DNA of 64,000 bases from Butyricimonas synergistica DSM 23225 (lineage in GTDB: Bacteria; Bacteroidota; Bacteroidia; Bacteroidales; Marinifilaceae), in NCBI RefSeq assembly GCF_000379665.1, contig NZ_KB903374.1, positions 78,530 to 142,529 of the forward strand, given 5' to 3'. Made by a program: the position numbers and the translations under genes. The notes below the pieces were generated by a model that saw nothing but the letters and a program-made list of their open reading frames with translations, was not told where the DNA came from and searched no databases. Positions 8,353-16,697 of this stretch are shown here, piece after piece. Position 1 is the first letter of the stretch. Every line of letters starts with the position of its first letter.

Positions 8353-9522
8353 ATGACAATGCAAGATAAAAGAATATATCAATTGATAGCCAAGCAACTC
8401 GTGGAAGGGTTGAATGAGGAGGAAAAGCAGGAGTTGAACGATTGGATCGCAGAACCGGGAAATGACTCGTTCTACCAGGAAATAACGGAGAAAGAGTATG
8501 TGAAGTTGAGGTTAGAAAAATGGTCGTCCATTGATGTAAAAAAGCATACTACCGCTTTTGAGAAGGAAATTGGGATAAAACCTGTCAGGAGAGTGAGTGT
8601 ATGGTGGCAGTATGCTGCTGCTGTTGTTATTTTCTGTGTTATCGGAATCGGATTTTGGATGGCTGTAGGGAAAGATGCGGAGGTGAAAAAAGTGGCAGGT
8701 ATGGATATCGTGCCAGGGGAGACCAAGGCTGTTTTGGTATTGAATGATGGACGACAAGTAGATCTGGGTGTAAAGAAAGTCGATAGAATTATTGAAAAAG
8801 ACGGGAAAGTAATCATGAATGATTCTCTCGGAATTAATTACAACCAGGAATCAGGGGAACAAGGTGTGGGGTTGAAAAATGAAATTATTGTACCAACCGG
8901 AGGGGAGTACAATTTGATTTTGAGTGACGGTACCATCGTTTATTTGAATGCTGAAAGCAGGATAGAGTTTCCCGTGAAATTCTCGGGTAAAGAGAGGGTA
9001 GTGACTTTGGTGGGGGAAGCGTATTTCCAGGTTACTGCCTCTAAAGAACATCCATTTATCGTGAAAACAAAGGATATGGATGTGTTGGTGACGGGGACAG
9101 AGTTTAACGTGAAGGCATACCCGGATGAATTAGAGGTGCAAACGACGTTGTTGAAAGGGGAAGTGACCGTTTTTGCCGGTTTCGAGAAAAAGGAAAAAAT
9201 GACAATTTCTCCTAATCAACAAGCTCAATGGGACCGGGAACACGTGGCGTTGGAGGTTCGGGAAGTGGATCCCGGTTTGTTTATGGCTTGGAGAAACGGG
9301 CGGTTTATCTTCCGGCAAGATCGTTTGGAAGATATTATGAGGACATTGGCACGTTGGTATGGCGTGGAAGTAGTTTTCTCTGATGAGTCTATAAAGAATA
9401 TGACTTTTGCCGGAAAACTTGATCGAAGTGAAGACATTGCGCCGATATTGGATGTGTTAAGGGCTACAGGTAAATTAACCGTGAATGTAAAAGGAAAACA
9501 GATCGTTTTGGGGGTGAAATAG
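8353..9522 (+). CDS. FecR-family anti-sigma factor
   Basis: The 389-residue single-pass inner-membrane regulator has an N-terminal cytoplasmic domain (1-82), which would bind the sigma factor encoded upstream. Its transmembrane helix is at about residues 84-104 (WWQYAAAVVIFCVIGIGFW). The periplasmic FecR domain is at about 175-270 (YNLILSDGTIVYLNAES), and a DUF4974-type C-terminal domain at about 310-385 (FIFRQDRLEDIMRTLARWY) resembles the STN domain it is thought to contact on the SusC protein. Signal flow: ligand on SusC, then FecR, then sigma. An alternative start two codons downstream (MQDKR) is equally possible. Confidence 0.92.
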   Translation: MTMQDKRIYQLIAKQLVEGLNEEEKQELNDWIAEPGNDSFYQEITEKEYVKLRLEKWSSIDVKKHTTAFEKEIGIKPVRRVSVWWQYAAAVVIFCVIGIGFWMAVGKDAEVKKVAGMDIVPGETKAVLVLNDGRQVDLGVKKVDRIIEKDGKVIMNDSLGINYNQESGEQGVGLKNEIIVPTGGEYNLILSDGTIVYLNAESRIEFPVKFSGKERVVTLVGEAYFQVTASKEHPFIVKTKDMDVLVTGTEFNVKAYPDELEVQTTLLKGEVTVFAGFEKKEKMTISPNQQAQWDREHVALEVREVDPGLFMAWRNGRFIFRQDRLEDIMRTLARWYGVEVVFSDESIKNMTFAGKLDRSEDIAPILDVLRATGKLTVNVKGKQIVLGVK

Positions 9523-9526
9523 AAAA

Positions 9527-9551
9527 CGGGTGATGCTGCGAACATCTCCCG
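9527..9551 (+). other. stem-loop in fecR-susC gap
   Basis: CGGGTGATG (9527-9535) and CATCTCCCG (9543-9551) pair with one T-T mismatch around a 7-nt loop. No T-tract follows, so it is not a typical terminator. It may be a processing or attenuation site between regulator and transporter mRNA. A perfect stem-loop occupies the same gap in the second locus (23998-24028). Confidence 0.5.
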
Positions 9552-9609
9552 CTTGGATTTTCACTTTATGTAAAATAAAGCGTTTAAATAAAATCAGTTA
9601 GACAAAAGT

Positions 9610-12600
9610 ATGAAAAAGAAGTGGAAAAAATACGTTCCTTATGGGGAATTGTATGTAAAAATTTTGAGGATTATGAAATTATGCGTGTGTTTATTGCTAT
9701 GTTCAATGATGTCGATTTCGGCAAATGTACGAGCTCAATATGCCAAGATGAGCCTTGAAATGAAGGACGTGACGTTGGAGGAGGTGATTTGGGCATTGGA
9801 GAAAAAGAGTGACATTACCTTCTTTTACAATGTTGCGGACGTGTCTGAGGTGCGGAAGGTGGATGCAGTGTTTAAAGATGTTTCTTTGGAGAAGATCTTG
9901 GATAAAGTGTTGAAAGGAACGAATCTTTATTACGAGATACAAGGAAAGGTCGTGGTGATCAAACGAGGTTCTCCGGTATCCATGTTGGATACATTGAAAA
10001 TCACGAAGGTAAAGGGAGTTGTGAAAGATAAACAAGGAGAACCGTTGCCCGGGGTAACGGTCATGGAAAAAGGTACTACTATTGGGGTGGCTACCGGGAT
10101 AAATGGAGAGTTCACGTTTACAACCACCAAGCAGGATAGTGTGACTTTGATTTTTTCTTTCGTGGGGATGAAAACGAAGTTTGTGACTTGGAAAGGGGAG
10201 AAAGAGTTGAAAGTCGTGTTGGAGGAAGATGCGCAGGAGATGGATGAAGTGGTTGTGACAGGGTATCAGCGTGTGAAGAAATCGAATATGGCGGGTTCCG
10301 TGAGTACAATCAAGGCGGAAGATCTTGTATTGAACGGAACACAGTCTCTGGAGCAGGCGTTACAAGGTAAGTTGCCGGGAGTGGTTATCCAAAATCAAGA
10401 CGGTTTGGTCGGTACCCGCCAAAAAGTACGGGTACGGGGAACTTCGACGTTGTTAGGTAGCCAGGAACCCGTGTGGGTTGTGGATGGAATTATACAAGAG
10501 GATCCGCTTCCTTTTAAAGCGACGGATTTGTCCACGTATAATACAAGTCCGGATAATATTGATATGATTCGGAATTTCGTGGGTAGTGCCATTGCTTGGT
10601 TGAATCCTTCCGATATCAAAGATGTAACCGTGTTGAAAGATGCTTCCGCTACAGCAATTTATGGGGTGAAGGCGGCGAACGGAGTTATCGTGATTACCAC
10701 GAAAAAGGGAGAAGAAGGGCGTATGTCTATCAGTTATTCCGGTAATTTCTCTATCGGCTCAAAGGTGACGTATGATAAGTTGAATTTGATGAATTCTAAG
10801 GAGAGAGTAGATGTTTCCCGGGAAATATACGAGAGAGGATTAGTAGGTAGTCAGCCTTTGGCAAACGTGGGATATCAGGCTTTGTTGCAACAATATTTGC
10901 AGGAAAAAATTTCTTACGATGATTTCAATGCCGGGGTAAAGAAATTGGAAGTTGTAAATACGGACTGGTTTGATCTTTTGTACGAGAATCCGTTTAGTTA
11001 TTCCAATAACATCAGTGTTTCCGGTGGCAGTGATAAAACTACGTATTATGCATCTTTCGGTATAACCAATAACAATGGTACTGCCAAAGGGAACGACTCG
11101 AAGAGTTACCAAGGAAGTGTAAACGTGAACACGATTTTTTGGGATCGGTTACAATTTTCAGCTAAAGTAGCCGGAAGTGTTTCAAAAACGAATGGTTTTC
11201 ATAGTAGTGTTTCGCCTTATTCCTATGCTTCCACCACAAGCCGTGTGCTTCCTGCGTTTGAAGAGAATGGGGAATGGGCATATTATGTCACTCGTTCCGG
11301 GTATAAATATAATATATTGAATGAGTTGGCGGAGTCCGGTAACGGAAATACGTCCAATTCCCTGAATGTAAATATTGGTTTGAATTGGGAAATCATTAAA
11401 GGATTGAAATATGAAATGTCGCTGGGATACAACTATTCTTCAACGCATGGAGAATCTTGGGCGACGGAAATGACAAATTATATCGCAAAAATACGTGGAT
11501 ATGAATTTGGAATGTATGGTCCTAATGATACTCATTATCAGGCTTCAAGGTTGCCTCATGGAGGACAGTTGAATATGTCGGATTCTCGTAACGAGAATTA
11601 TACATGGAGAAATCAGATCTCTTATGTGAAGAATTTCGGCAGGCATTTGCTTACGGCAACCGTGGGACAAGAGGTTAATAGCACGAAATACGACGGGTTC
11701 ACGGGGACGTTTTACGGGTATTTGCCTAACAGGGGACAAACGATAAAGAACCCTCCTTTGACAAACACGGGTGTTTATGGTAATATTTCGGAGAATACCG
11801 GGTATGCACAACCGACGACTTCAATTATTGATAATAAGTCGAATAAGCTTTCTTTCTACGGGGCGTTTACCTATACTTTTGACGAGCGTTATGTTTTTAA
11901 TGCCAGTATTCGTTCGGATGCATCCAATCGTTTCGGGCAGGATAAAGATGCCCGTTATCTGCCGGTTTGGTCTTTGGGTTTACGTTGGAATATGGGACGG
12001 GAACATTTTCTGGAGGGACAAGACTTCTTGAATGAATTCAGTTTACGCTTAACTTACGGCTACCAGGGAAATGCAAGTGAGGCTGCAGGTCCGGATTTGA
12101 TTGCCAGGATTCCTTCCGGAGCGGGGATATCTAAAGTGACTGGCGAATATTATTTGGAGATAAAGAGTTTGCCGAACCCGAAATTGAAATGGGAAAAGAC
12201 AGCAACCGTGAATGCCGGTGCGGATTTTGTGTTCTGGAAGAATAAGATTAACGGATCGTTTGAATATTATTATAAAAAGACCACGGATGCGATTATCAAT
12301 AAGGAGGTGCCTTACGAAAATGGGGTGTTGAGCATGCCGATGAACGGAGGTTCGCTGGAAAATTACGGATGGGAGTTATCCTTTAGCTTTGCACCCGTGC
12401 GGACAAAGAATTTTATCTGGACGATGGGATTAAATACTTCCAAGAACTATAATAAGGTGACTAGTAAATTGGAATCGAACGAGAATTGGCAGCAGGCTGT
12501 TGCTGGAAATATAAATAAGCAAGGGTATCCCGTGTCGGGATTTTGGGCGTTTGAGTTTGCGGGGTTGAACCCGGAGAATGGAATTCCTTTGTATAATTTA

Positions 12601-13191
12601 CCCGGAATAGATACCCCGGAGGCAAAAACAGACGCTACGGTGTACATGAAATACATGGGTAAGTTGGACCCTGATTTTACCGCCGGTTTGAATATGGGAT
12701 TTAGATTTAAGGATTTAACCCTTTCTACTTCTTTTTATTTGTCGGTTGGTGGTAAGAAATTTTTGGCGAAAATGTTTGATAATGATATGATCAATAGTAC
12801 CCCGTATGAATATAATAATTTGCCCAAAGATTTGGTGAACCGGTGGCGTAAACCGGGAGACGAGAAGTACACGAATATTCCTTCTTTGCCGGAATTCGGT
12901 AAAGCTTCAGTTGATTTATCTTCGTCAAGCGCTTATAGTTACGAATTGTATAATTACACGGATATTCGTGTCGTGAATGCTTCTTTCCTGAGATGTAACA
13001 GTATTTCATTATCTTATAATTTGTCGAAAGGGTGGATTAAAAAGTTTGCCCAAAATATGGGATTTACGTTTAGTGTATCCAATCCTTTTATGATTGTAAG
13101 CAAGGATTTCAAGGGAAAGGATCCGGAAGTTGCAACCGGTTCTCAACCTTTGTCACAAAGCTACACGTTGGGTGTGAATTTAAGTTTCTAA
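9610..13191 (+). CDS. SusC/RagA-type TonB-dependent outer membrane transporter with STN domain
   Basis: The 1193-residue outer-membrane importer has a signal region to about residue 43 (NVRAQ) and an STN domain at about 45-118, which receives the FecR regulator. A CarboxypepD_reg-like beta-sandwich lies at about 134-205 (VKGVVKDKQGEPLPGVTV), followed by the SusC plug beginning EMDEVVVTGYQ (210-219) with the family signature LKDASATAIYGVKAANGVI, and a 22-strand barrel ending in LGVNLSF. Together with SusD (next gene) it forms a lidded importer energised by TonB. SusC proteins with an STN domain and ECF/FecR partners usually import host or dietary glycans, but the redoxin and protease-like partners downstream point to a peptide or protein ligand here (inference). 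Confidence 0.95.
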   Translation: MKKKWKKYVPYGELYVKILRIMKLCVCLLLCSMMSISANVRAQYAKMSLEMKDVTLEEVIWALEKKSDITFFYNVADVSEVRKVDAVFKDVSLEKILDKVLKGTNLYYEIQGKVVVIKRGSPVSMLDTLKITKVKGVVKDKQGEPLPGVTVMEKGTTIGVATGINGEFTFTTTKQDSVTLIFSFVGMKTKFVTWKGEKELKVVLEEDAQEMDEVVVTGYQRVKKSNMAGSVSTIKAEDLVLNGTQSLEQALQGKLPGVVIQNQDGLVGTRQKVRVRGTSTLLGSQEPVWVVDGIIQEDPLPFKATDLSTYNTSPDNIDMIRNFVGSAIAWLNPSDIKDVTVLKDASATAIYGVKAANGVIVITTKKGEEGRMSISYSGNFSIGSKVTYDKLNLMNSKERVDVSREIYERGLVGSQPLANVGYQALLQQYLQEKISYDDFNAGVKKLEVVNTDWFDLLYENPFSYSNNISVSGGSDKTTYYASFGITNNNGTAKGNDSKSYQGSVNVNTIFWDRLQFSAKVAGSVSKTNGFHSSVSPYSYASTTSRVLPAFEENGEWAYYVTRSGYKYNILNELAESGNGNTSNSLNVNIGLNWEIIKGLKYEMSLGYNYSSTHGESWATEMTNYIAKIRGYEFGMYGPNDTHYQASRLPHGGQLNMSDSRNENYTWRNQISYVKNFGRHLLTATVGQEVNSTKYDGFTGTFYGYLPNRGQTIKNPPLTNTGVYGNISENTGYAQPTTSIIDNKSNKLSFYGAFTYTFDERYVFNASIRSDASNRFGQDKDARYLPVWSLGLRWNMGREHFLEGQDFLNEFSLRLTYGYQGNASEAAGPDLIARIPSGAGISKVTGEYYLEIKSLPNPKLKWEKTATVNAGADFVFWKNKINGSFEYYYKKTTDAIINKEVPYENGVLSMPMNGGSLENYGWELSFSFAPVRTKNFIWTMGLNTSKNYNKVTSKLESNENWQQAVAGNINKQGYPVSGFWAFEFAGLNPENGIPLYNLPGIDTPEAKTDATVYMKYMGKLDPDFTAGLNMGFRFKDLTLSTSFYLSVGGKKFLAKMFDNDMINSTPYEYNNLPKDLVNRWRKPGDEKYTNIPSLPEFGKASVDLSSSSAYSYELYNYTDIRVVNASFLRCNSISLSYNLSKGWIKKFAQNMGFTFSVSNPFMIVSKDFKGKDPEVATGSQPLSQSYTLGVNLSF

Positions 13192-13210
13192 TGATATAGA
13201 GATAAGTCGT

Positions 13211-14707
13211 ATGAAAAATATATTATATTTTATTTTATTGTTAGGATTCGTTGGATGCAGCGATTTCCTGGAGGAAGCCAGTCAGGATGAGGTTCGTCCG
13301 ACGACGGCGGATGATTTGATGCAGGTGATGGTGGGTGAAGGTTATCCTATGGATTATTTCCAATATGTTTATGTTGATTTCTTGACGGATGATGTACAGT
13401 GCAATGGTGCTGGCGGACAGGAAACTTTGGAGAGTTCCGTGGAGGATATGTATCCCTTGTTTTCCTGGAGTGATGATATGTACGAGAAATTGACTCATGA
13501 TAAGTATAATACTTGGCAGATTTGTTATAATAAAATCATGGGGTGTAATACGGTTATCGATTATATGGATCGGGTGAGTGGAGAGGAAAAAACAAAGAAT
13601 AATATGTTAGGGCAGGCTCTTGTATTGCGGGCGTATTATTACTTGTTATTGGTAAATTATTATGCCTTACCTTATAATTATGGTGACCCGACTAAAAATC
13701 TGGGAGTACCCTTGAAATTGGAGATGGAGGTGGTTGATGGTTTTTTACCCCGGAAAACTGTGGCTGAAGTTTATGAACAAATGATAACTGATCTGGAAAA
13801 GGGAATTAAATTGCTGGAAGAGAATAAAATGGAAATGTCCTTGTATAAGATTAGCGCTTTGGCGGGAAAAGCTATTTTGTGTAGGGTGTATCTTTATATG
13901 GAGGATTGGGATAATGCTTTGAAATATGCCAATATGGTGTTGGGAGAGAAGCCTGCCTTGACTTCGTTGGCTAGTGCTCCTGAAGATGCCATGCAATATC
14001 AGGGAAGTAATACGTGGTGTGTTTACAATGAATCTACCAGTAACGAGATTATTTGGATGTATGGAGGAAATCGGGAATATTCATGTTATCCTGGTGGTAA
14101 TGGTGTTGCTACTAGTCCGTACACGGCATCTGATGAATTGATGGATTTGTATGAGTTTTCAACGGATAGTGATAATCACTGGGATTTACGACGTTATATG
14201 TATTTCAAATACGAGGCTTGGATGGATTGGTCTATTTTTAGACCAACGATTTTCCCCGCTTATGGATTTAAGGGAGGGAAAAATGAAAAATGGGCTTCGC
14301 ATGGAATTCGAACGGCAGAATTGTATTTAAACCGGGCAGAGGCATATGTCCGCAAATTTATGAAAACAGGCGAGGATAATTACCGGACTTTGGCTTTGGC
14401 GGATTTGAACAAATTACGAGAGAATCGTTATGATACGCGTAATGTGGCTTATAATAAAGTTGATTACACGAATGCAGAGGAGTTATTGCAGTTCTACAAG
14501 GACGAGCGCCGCAGGGAGTTATGTTTTGAAGGTCATCGCTGGTTTGATCTGCGTCGTTACGGGATGCCGGAATTGACACACGTGTATTTTATCAAAGCGG
14601 ATTCAAAACAACAATTAGTTTTAGGGAAGGAAGACCCTCGTTATGTGTTGCCGATACCGCAATCTGCTTTAGATCGTAATCCTTATTTGGAACAAAATAA
14701 ACGTTAA
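13211..14707 (+). CDS. SusD/RagB-family surface lipoprotein
   Basis: The 498-residue protein has a lipobox at Cys16 (LLLGFVGC) and the SusD fold. The N-terminal SusD-like region has TADDLMQVMVGEGYP, and the TPR-like helices have LGQALVLRAYYYLLLVNYY, the strongest SusD/RagB hallmark. The C-terminal part contains RTAELYLNRAEAYVR and the family-typical ERRRELCFEGHRWFDLRRYG. It acts as the lid and ligand-binding partner of the SusC barrel encoded 19 bp upstream. Ligand identity is not readable; the next genes suggest peptides. Confidence 0.95.
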   Translation: MKNILYFILLLGFVGCSDFLEEASQDEVRPTTADDLMQVMVGEGYPMDYFQYVYVDFLTDDVQCNGAGGQETLESSVEDMYPLFSWSDDMYEKLTHDKYNTWQICYNKIMGCNTVIDYMDRVSGEEKTKNNMLGQALVLRAYYYLLLVNYYALPYNYGDPTKNLGVPLKLEMEVVDGFLPRKTVAEVYEQMITDLEKGIKLLEENKMEMSLYKISALAGKAILCRVYLYMEDWDNALKYANMVLGEKPALTSLASAPEDAMQYQGSNTWCVYNESTSNEIIWMYGGNREYSCYPGGNGVATSPYTASDELMDLYEFSTDSDNHWDLRRYMYFKYEAWMDWSIFRPTIFPAYGFKGGKNEKWASHGIRTAELYLNRAEAYVRKFMKTGEDNYRTLALADLNKLRENRYDTRNVAYNKVDYTNAEELLQFYKDERRRELCFEGHRWFDLRRYGMPELTHVYFIKADSKQQLVLGKEDPRYVLPIPQSALDRNPYLEQNKR

Positions 14708-14717
14708 TCGAGAAATT

Positions 14718-15626
14718 ATGAAACTGCATTTAATTTATATATTTATATTGGCAGCGAGTCTGGTCGCTTGTAATGACGATAATAGTTTAACGCCGACAGA
14801 AACGCCTGAATTCGGGTATAGTGTGCCCCAGGGGAATCATGATTACGATGATCGTATCGTGGATTGGAATAAGAGATGCAACACGTTTATCCTGTATAAA
14901 TTTGATTTGAAGGAGTTGTATTGGGACGTGAACCGTTGGAATGAATCAACGCCGACACCAGAAGATAGTAGTTATCCGTATCCTTACAGTAATGGATTGC
15001 TGGGAGCAATTGCGGATGAAGTTTACGTGGGAGAACAGTTGGATTTGGTTGAAACGTTGTTTTTAGATTTTTACCCAGATTCTACATTGTACCGTTTACT
15101 TCCGTTGAAGTTATTGTTATGCGGGGAGTTAAATTGGCGTACGGTGGATGGTAAGGTTACATTTTATAATGTATATAGTGGTTATGATTATTTGGCGTTT
15201 AACTGGGGAAACGAAGATGTCCTGACGATGACAAACGTACAGAAAAATACTTTCAAAAACGAAGTTAATTATGCCTTTTTAACCCGGTTGTTGAATAGTG
15301 GTAGGATCGTGGAAGATGCGAGTTTTTACGAGGGAATGAATTACGAGGATAAAGTGACGCAAACGAATATGTATGAGCGCGGCTTTATAAAATCCGGAAC
15401 AAAGCAAGAGGATGATGTGGAAATCTATATTCAGGCGATTATTCAAACCCCGTATGAAGATTTGATTGCAGAACCGGCAGATAAAGACTACACGAATAAA
15501 GGAATATTGCACGCCAAAAAGGATGTGAATGGCTATATCCGGAAGAAATATGATATTCTAGTGAACAAGTTTAAGGAGAATTACGGAATAGATTTGCAGT
15601 CGATTGGCAATGTCGTTTTGAAATAA
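14718..15626 (+). CDS. lipoprotein resembling Bacteroidetes zinc metallopeptidase (Mx1 type), zinc site lost
   Basis: This 302-residue lipoprotein (Cys18 in SLVAC) sits directly after susD, where many Bacteroidetes loci carry a 'putative zinc-binding metallopeptidase' (Peptidase_Mx1-like). The overall plan fits that family from memory: a strand-rich middle ending GKVTFYNVYSG, a region where the HEFxH helix should be, a GFIKSGTKQEDDVEIYIQ segment in the place of the family's GFxxxYAxxxxxEDFAE, and a C-terminal helix ending NYGIDLQSIGN. At the expected HExxH the sequence is NEVNY (181-185), so both zinc-binding histidines are gone while the Glu remains. I infer a non-catalytic binding lipoprotein. 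The family assignment needs a profile search. Confidence 0.5.
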   Translation: MKLHLIYIFILAASLVACNDDNSLTPTETPEFGYSVPQGNHDYDDRIVDWNKRCNTFILYKFDLKELYWDVNRWNESTPTPEDSSYPYPYSNGLLGAIADEVYVGEQLDLVETLFLDFYPDSTLYRLLPLKLLLCGELNWRTVDGKVTFYNVYSGYDYLAFNWGNEDVLTMTNVQKNTFKNEVNYAFLTRLLNSGRIVEDASFYEGMNYEDKVTQTNMYERGFIKSGTKQEDDVEIYIQAIIQTPYEDLIAEPADKDYTNKGILHAKKDVNGYIRKKYDILVNKFKENYGIDLQSIGNVVLK

Positions 15627-15633
15627 AAGATAT

Positions 15634-16680
15634 ATGTTGAAGATTGTTTTCATTTTTTGGGTCTTTCTCGGGGGAATTACCCCCGGGATTGCCCAAACTG
15701 GTCTGACATTGTCCGGGAGATTGCGTTTGTTGGAACCCGTGGAAATAAAAGTGACTTCCATCGAGGGTGAAAAGATATTATCTGTTCTTGTTGAGAATGG
15801 TAAAGAGTTTCGTTCGGAGTCTGTAGAAATCGTGCCGGACGTGTATATATTGAATATCGGAAACACGGTACAGCCGATCTATTTGAATAATCGGGAGGTA
15901 ACAGTGAAGGGATTTTATGATGAGAAAAATCCGGAGAATAGTTCTCTTGCTTTTAGTGGGATTGATGAATTTTTAGAATTATCACGATGGCTTCCGACTG
16001 AAAAAGCGGCAAAGAATCGAGTGATTAATCCCGAGGTAAAAGGAAAGTTGAGCGGAACGATGTATAGTGCCTTGGCTTATATAGCTGATATGGAGCAATA
16101 CGAACCGAATAAAATGTTGCTGGATCTTGTGCCGAAGGCCGGGCAGAATGCAGCTTCATTTCGTTGGTTAGCACATCGTGTGGATAGCTTGGGGCGTTTT
16201 GCCGTTGGGGCGCAGGCGCATGATTTCGAGTATGTTGATCCGAACGGGGAAATGGTCCGTTTGAGCGATTTCCGGGGAAAACTGGTGTTGGTTGATTTTT
16301 GGGCATCGTGGTGTGGACCTTGCAGGCATGAGATGAAAAGTCTTTTGCCGATTTATAACGAATTGAAAGGGAATGATCTGGAGTTTATCAGCGTGTCGTT
16401 GGATAAACGGGAGAAGGACTGGAAAAAGATGTTGGCGGAAGAGGATTTGCCTTGGGTGATGTTGTGGAATCAGGAAGGATTCACGATTGGTAATGAACCC
16501 AACGAGATTCAAAAAGCATATGGTTTTTACGGTATTCCTTTTATCGTGTTGATCGATAAAGAAGGGCGAATTCTCGCAAGGGGGTTACGGGGGAGAGAAG
16601 GTGAAAGAGGCGATATTGGAAGCCAGAGAGTAATTGGCGATTATTGTGTCTATAAGTTTTTTAGGTTTCGTATTGTATAA
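15634..16680 (+). CDS. TlpA-like thiol-disulfide oxidoreductase with frameshifted C-terminus
   Basis: A secreted redoxin with a signal peptide (1-20), an N-terminal beta-rich region of the DUF4369 kind (25-110), and a TlpA/AhpC-TSA domain (about 190-320) with active-site WCGPC (226-230) and cis-Pro302 (YGIPFIV). After residue 320 the predicted tail, rich in Gly/Arg and aromatic residues, does not look like a TlpA end. Dropping one G from the five-G run at 16589-16593 gives the tail LRGEKVKEAILEARE and a stop at 16631-16633, which is the normal family C-terminus (332 residues). The run is therefore an insertion, a sequencing error or a phase-variable tract. The role is probably reduction of disulfides in substrates or partner proteins of the SusCD locus. 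Confidence 0.85.
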   Translation: MLKIVFIFWVFLGGITPGIAQTGLTLSGRLRLLEPVEIKVTSIEGEKILSVLVENGKEFRSESVEIVPDVYILNIGNTVQPIYLNNREVTVKGFYDEKNPENSSLAFSGIDEFLELSRWLPTEKAAKNRVINPEVKGKLSGTMYSALAYIADMEQYEPNKMLLDLVPKAGQNAASFRWLAHRVDSLGRFAVGAQAHDFEYVDPNGEMVRLSDFRGKLVLVDFWASWCGPCRHEMKSLLPIYNELKGNDLEFISVSLDKREKDWKKMLAEEDLPWVMLWNQEGFTIGNEPNEIQKAYGFYGIPFIVLIDKEGRILARGLRGREGERGDIGSQRVIGDYCVYKFFRFRIV

Positions 16681-16697
16681 CAAGATAAATTCTGTAA

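Noticed and set aside
9610..14707. classical glycan utilisation locus
   Set aside because: No glycoside hydrolase, polysaccharide lyase or sulfatase gene accompanies either SusCD pair; partners are redoxins and protease-like proteins.
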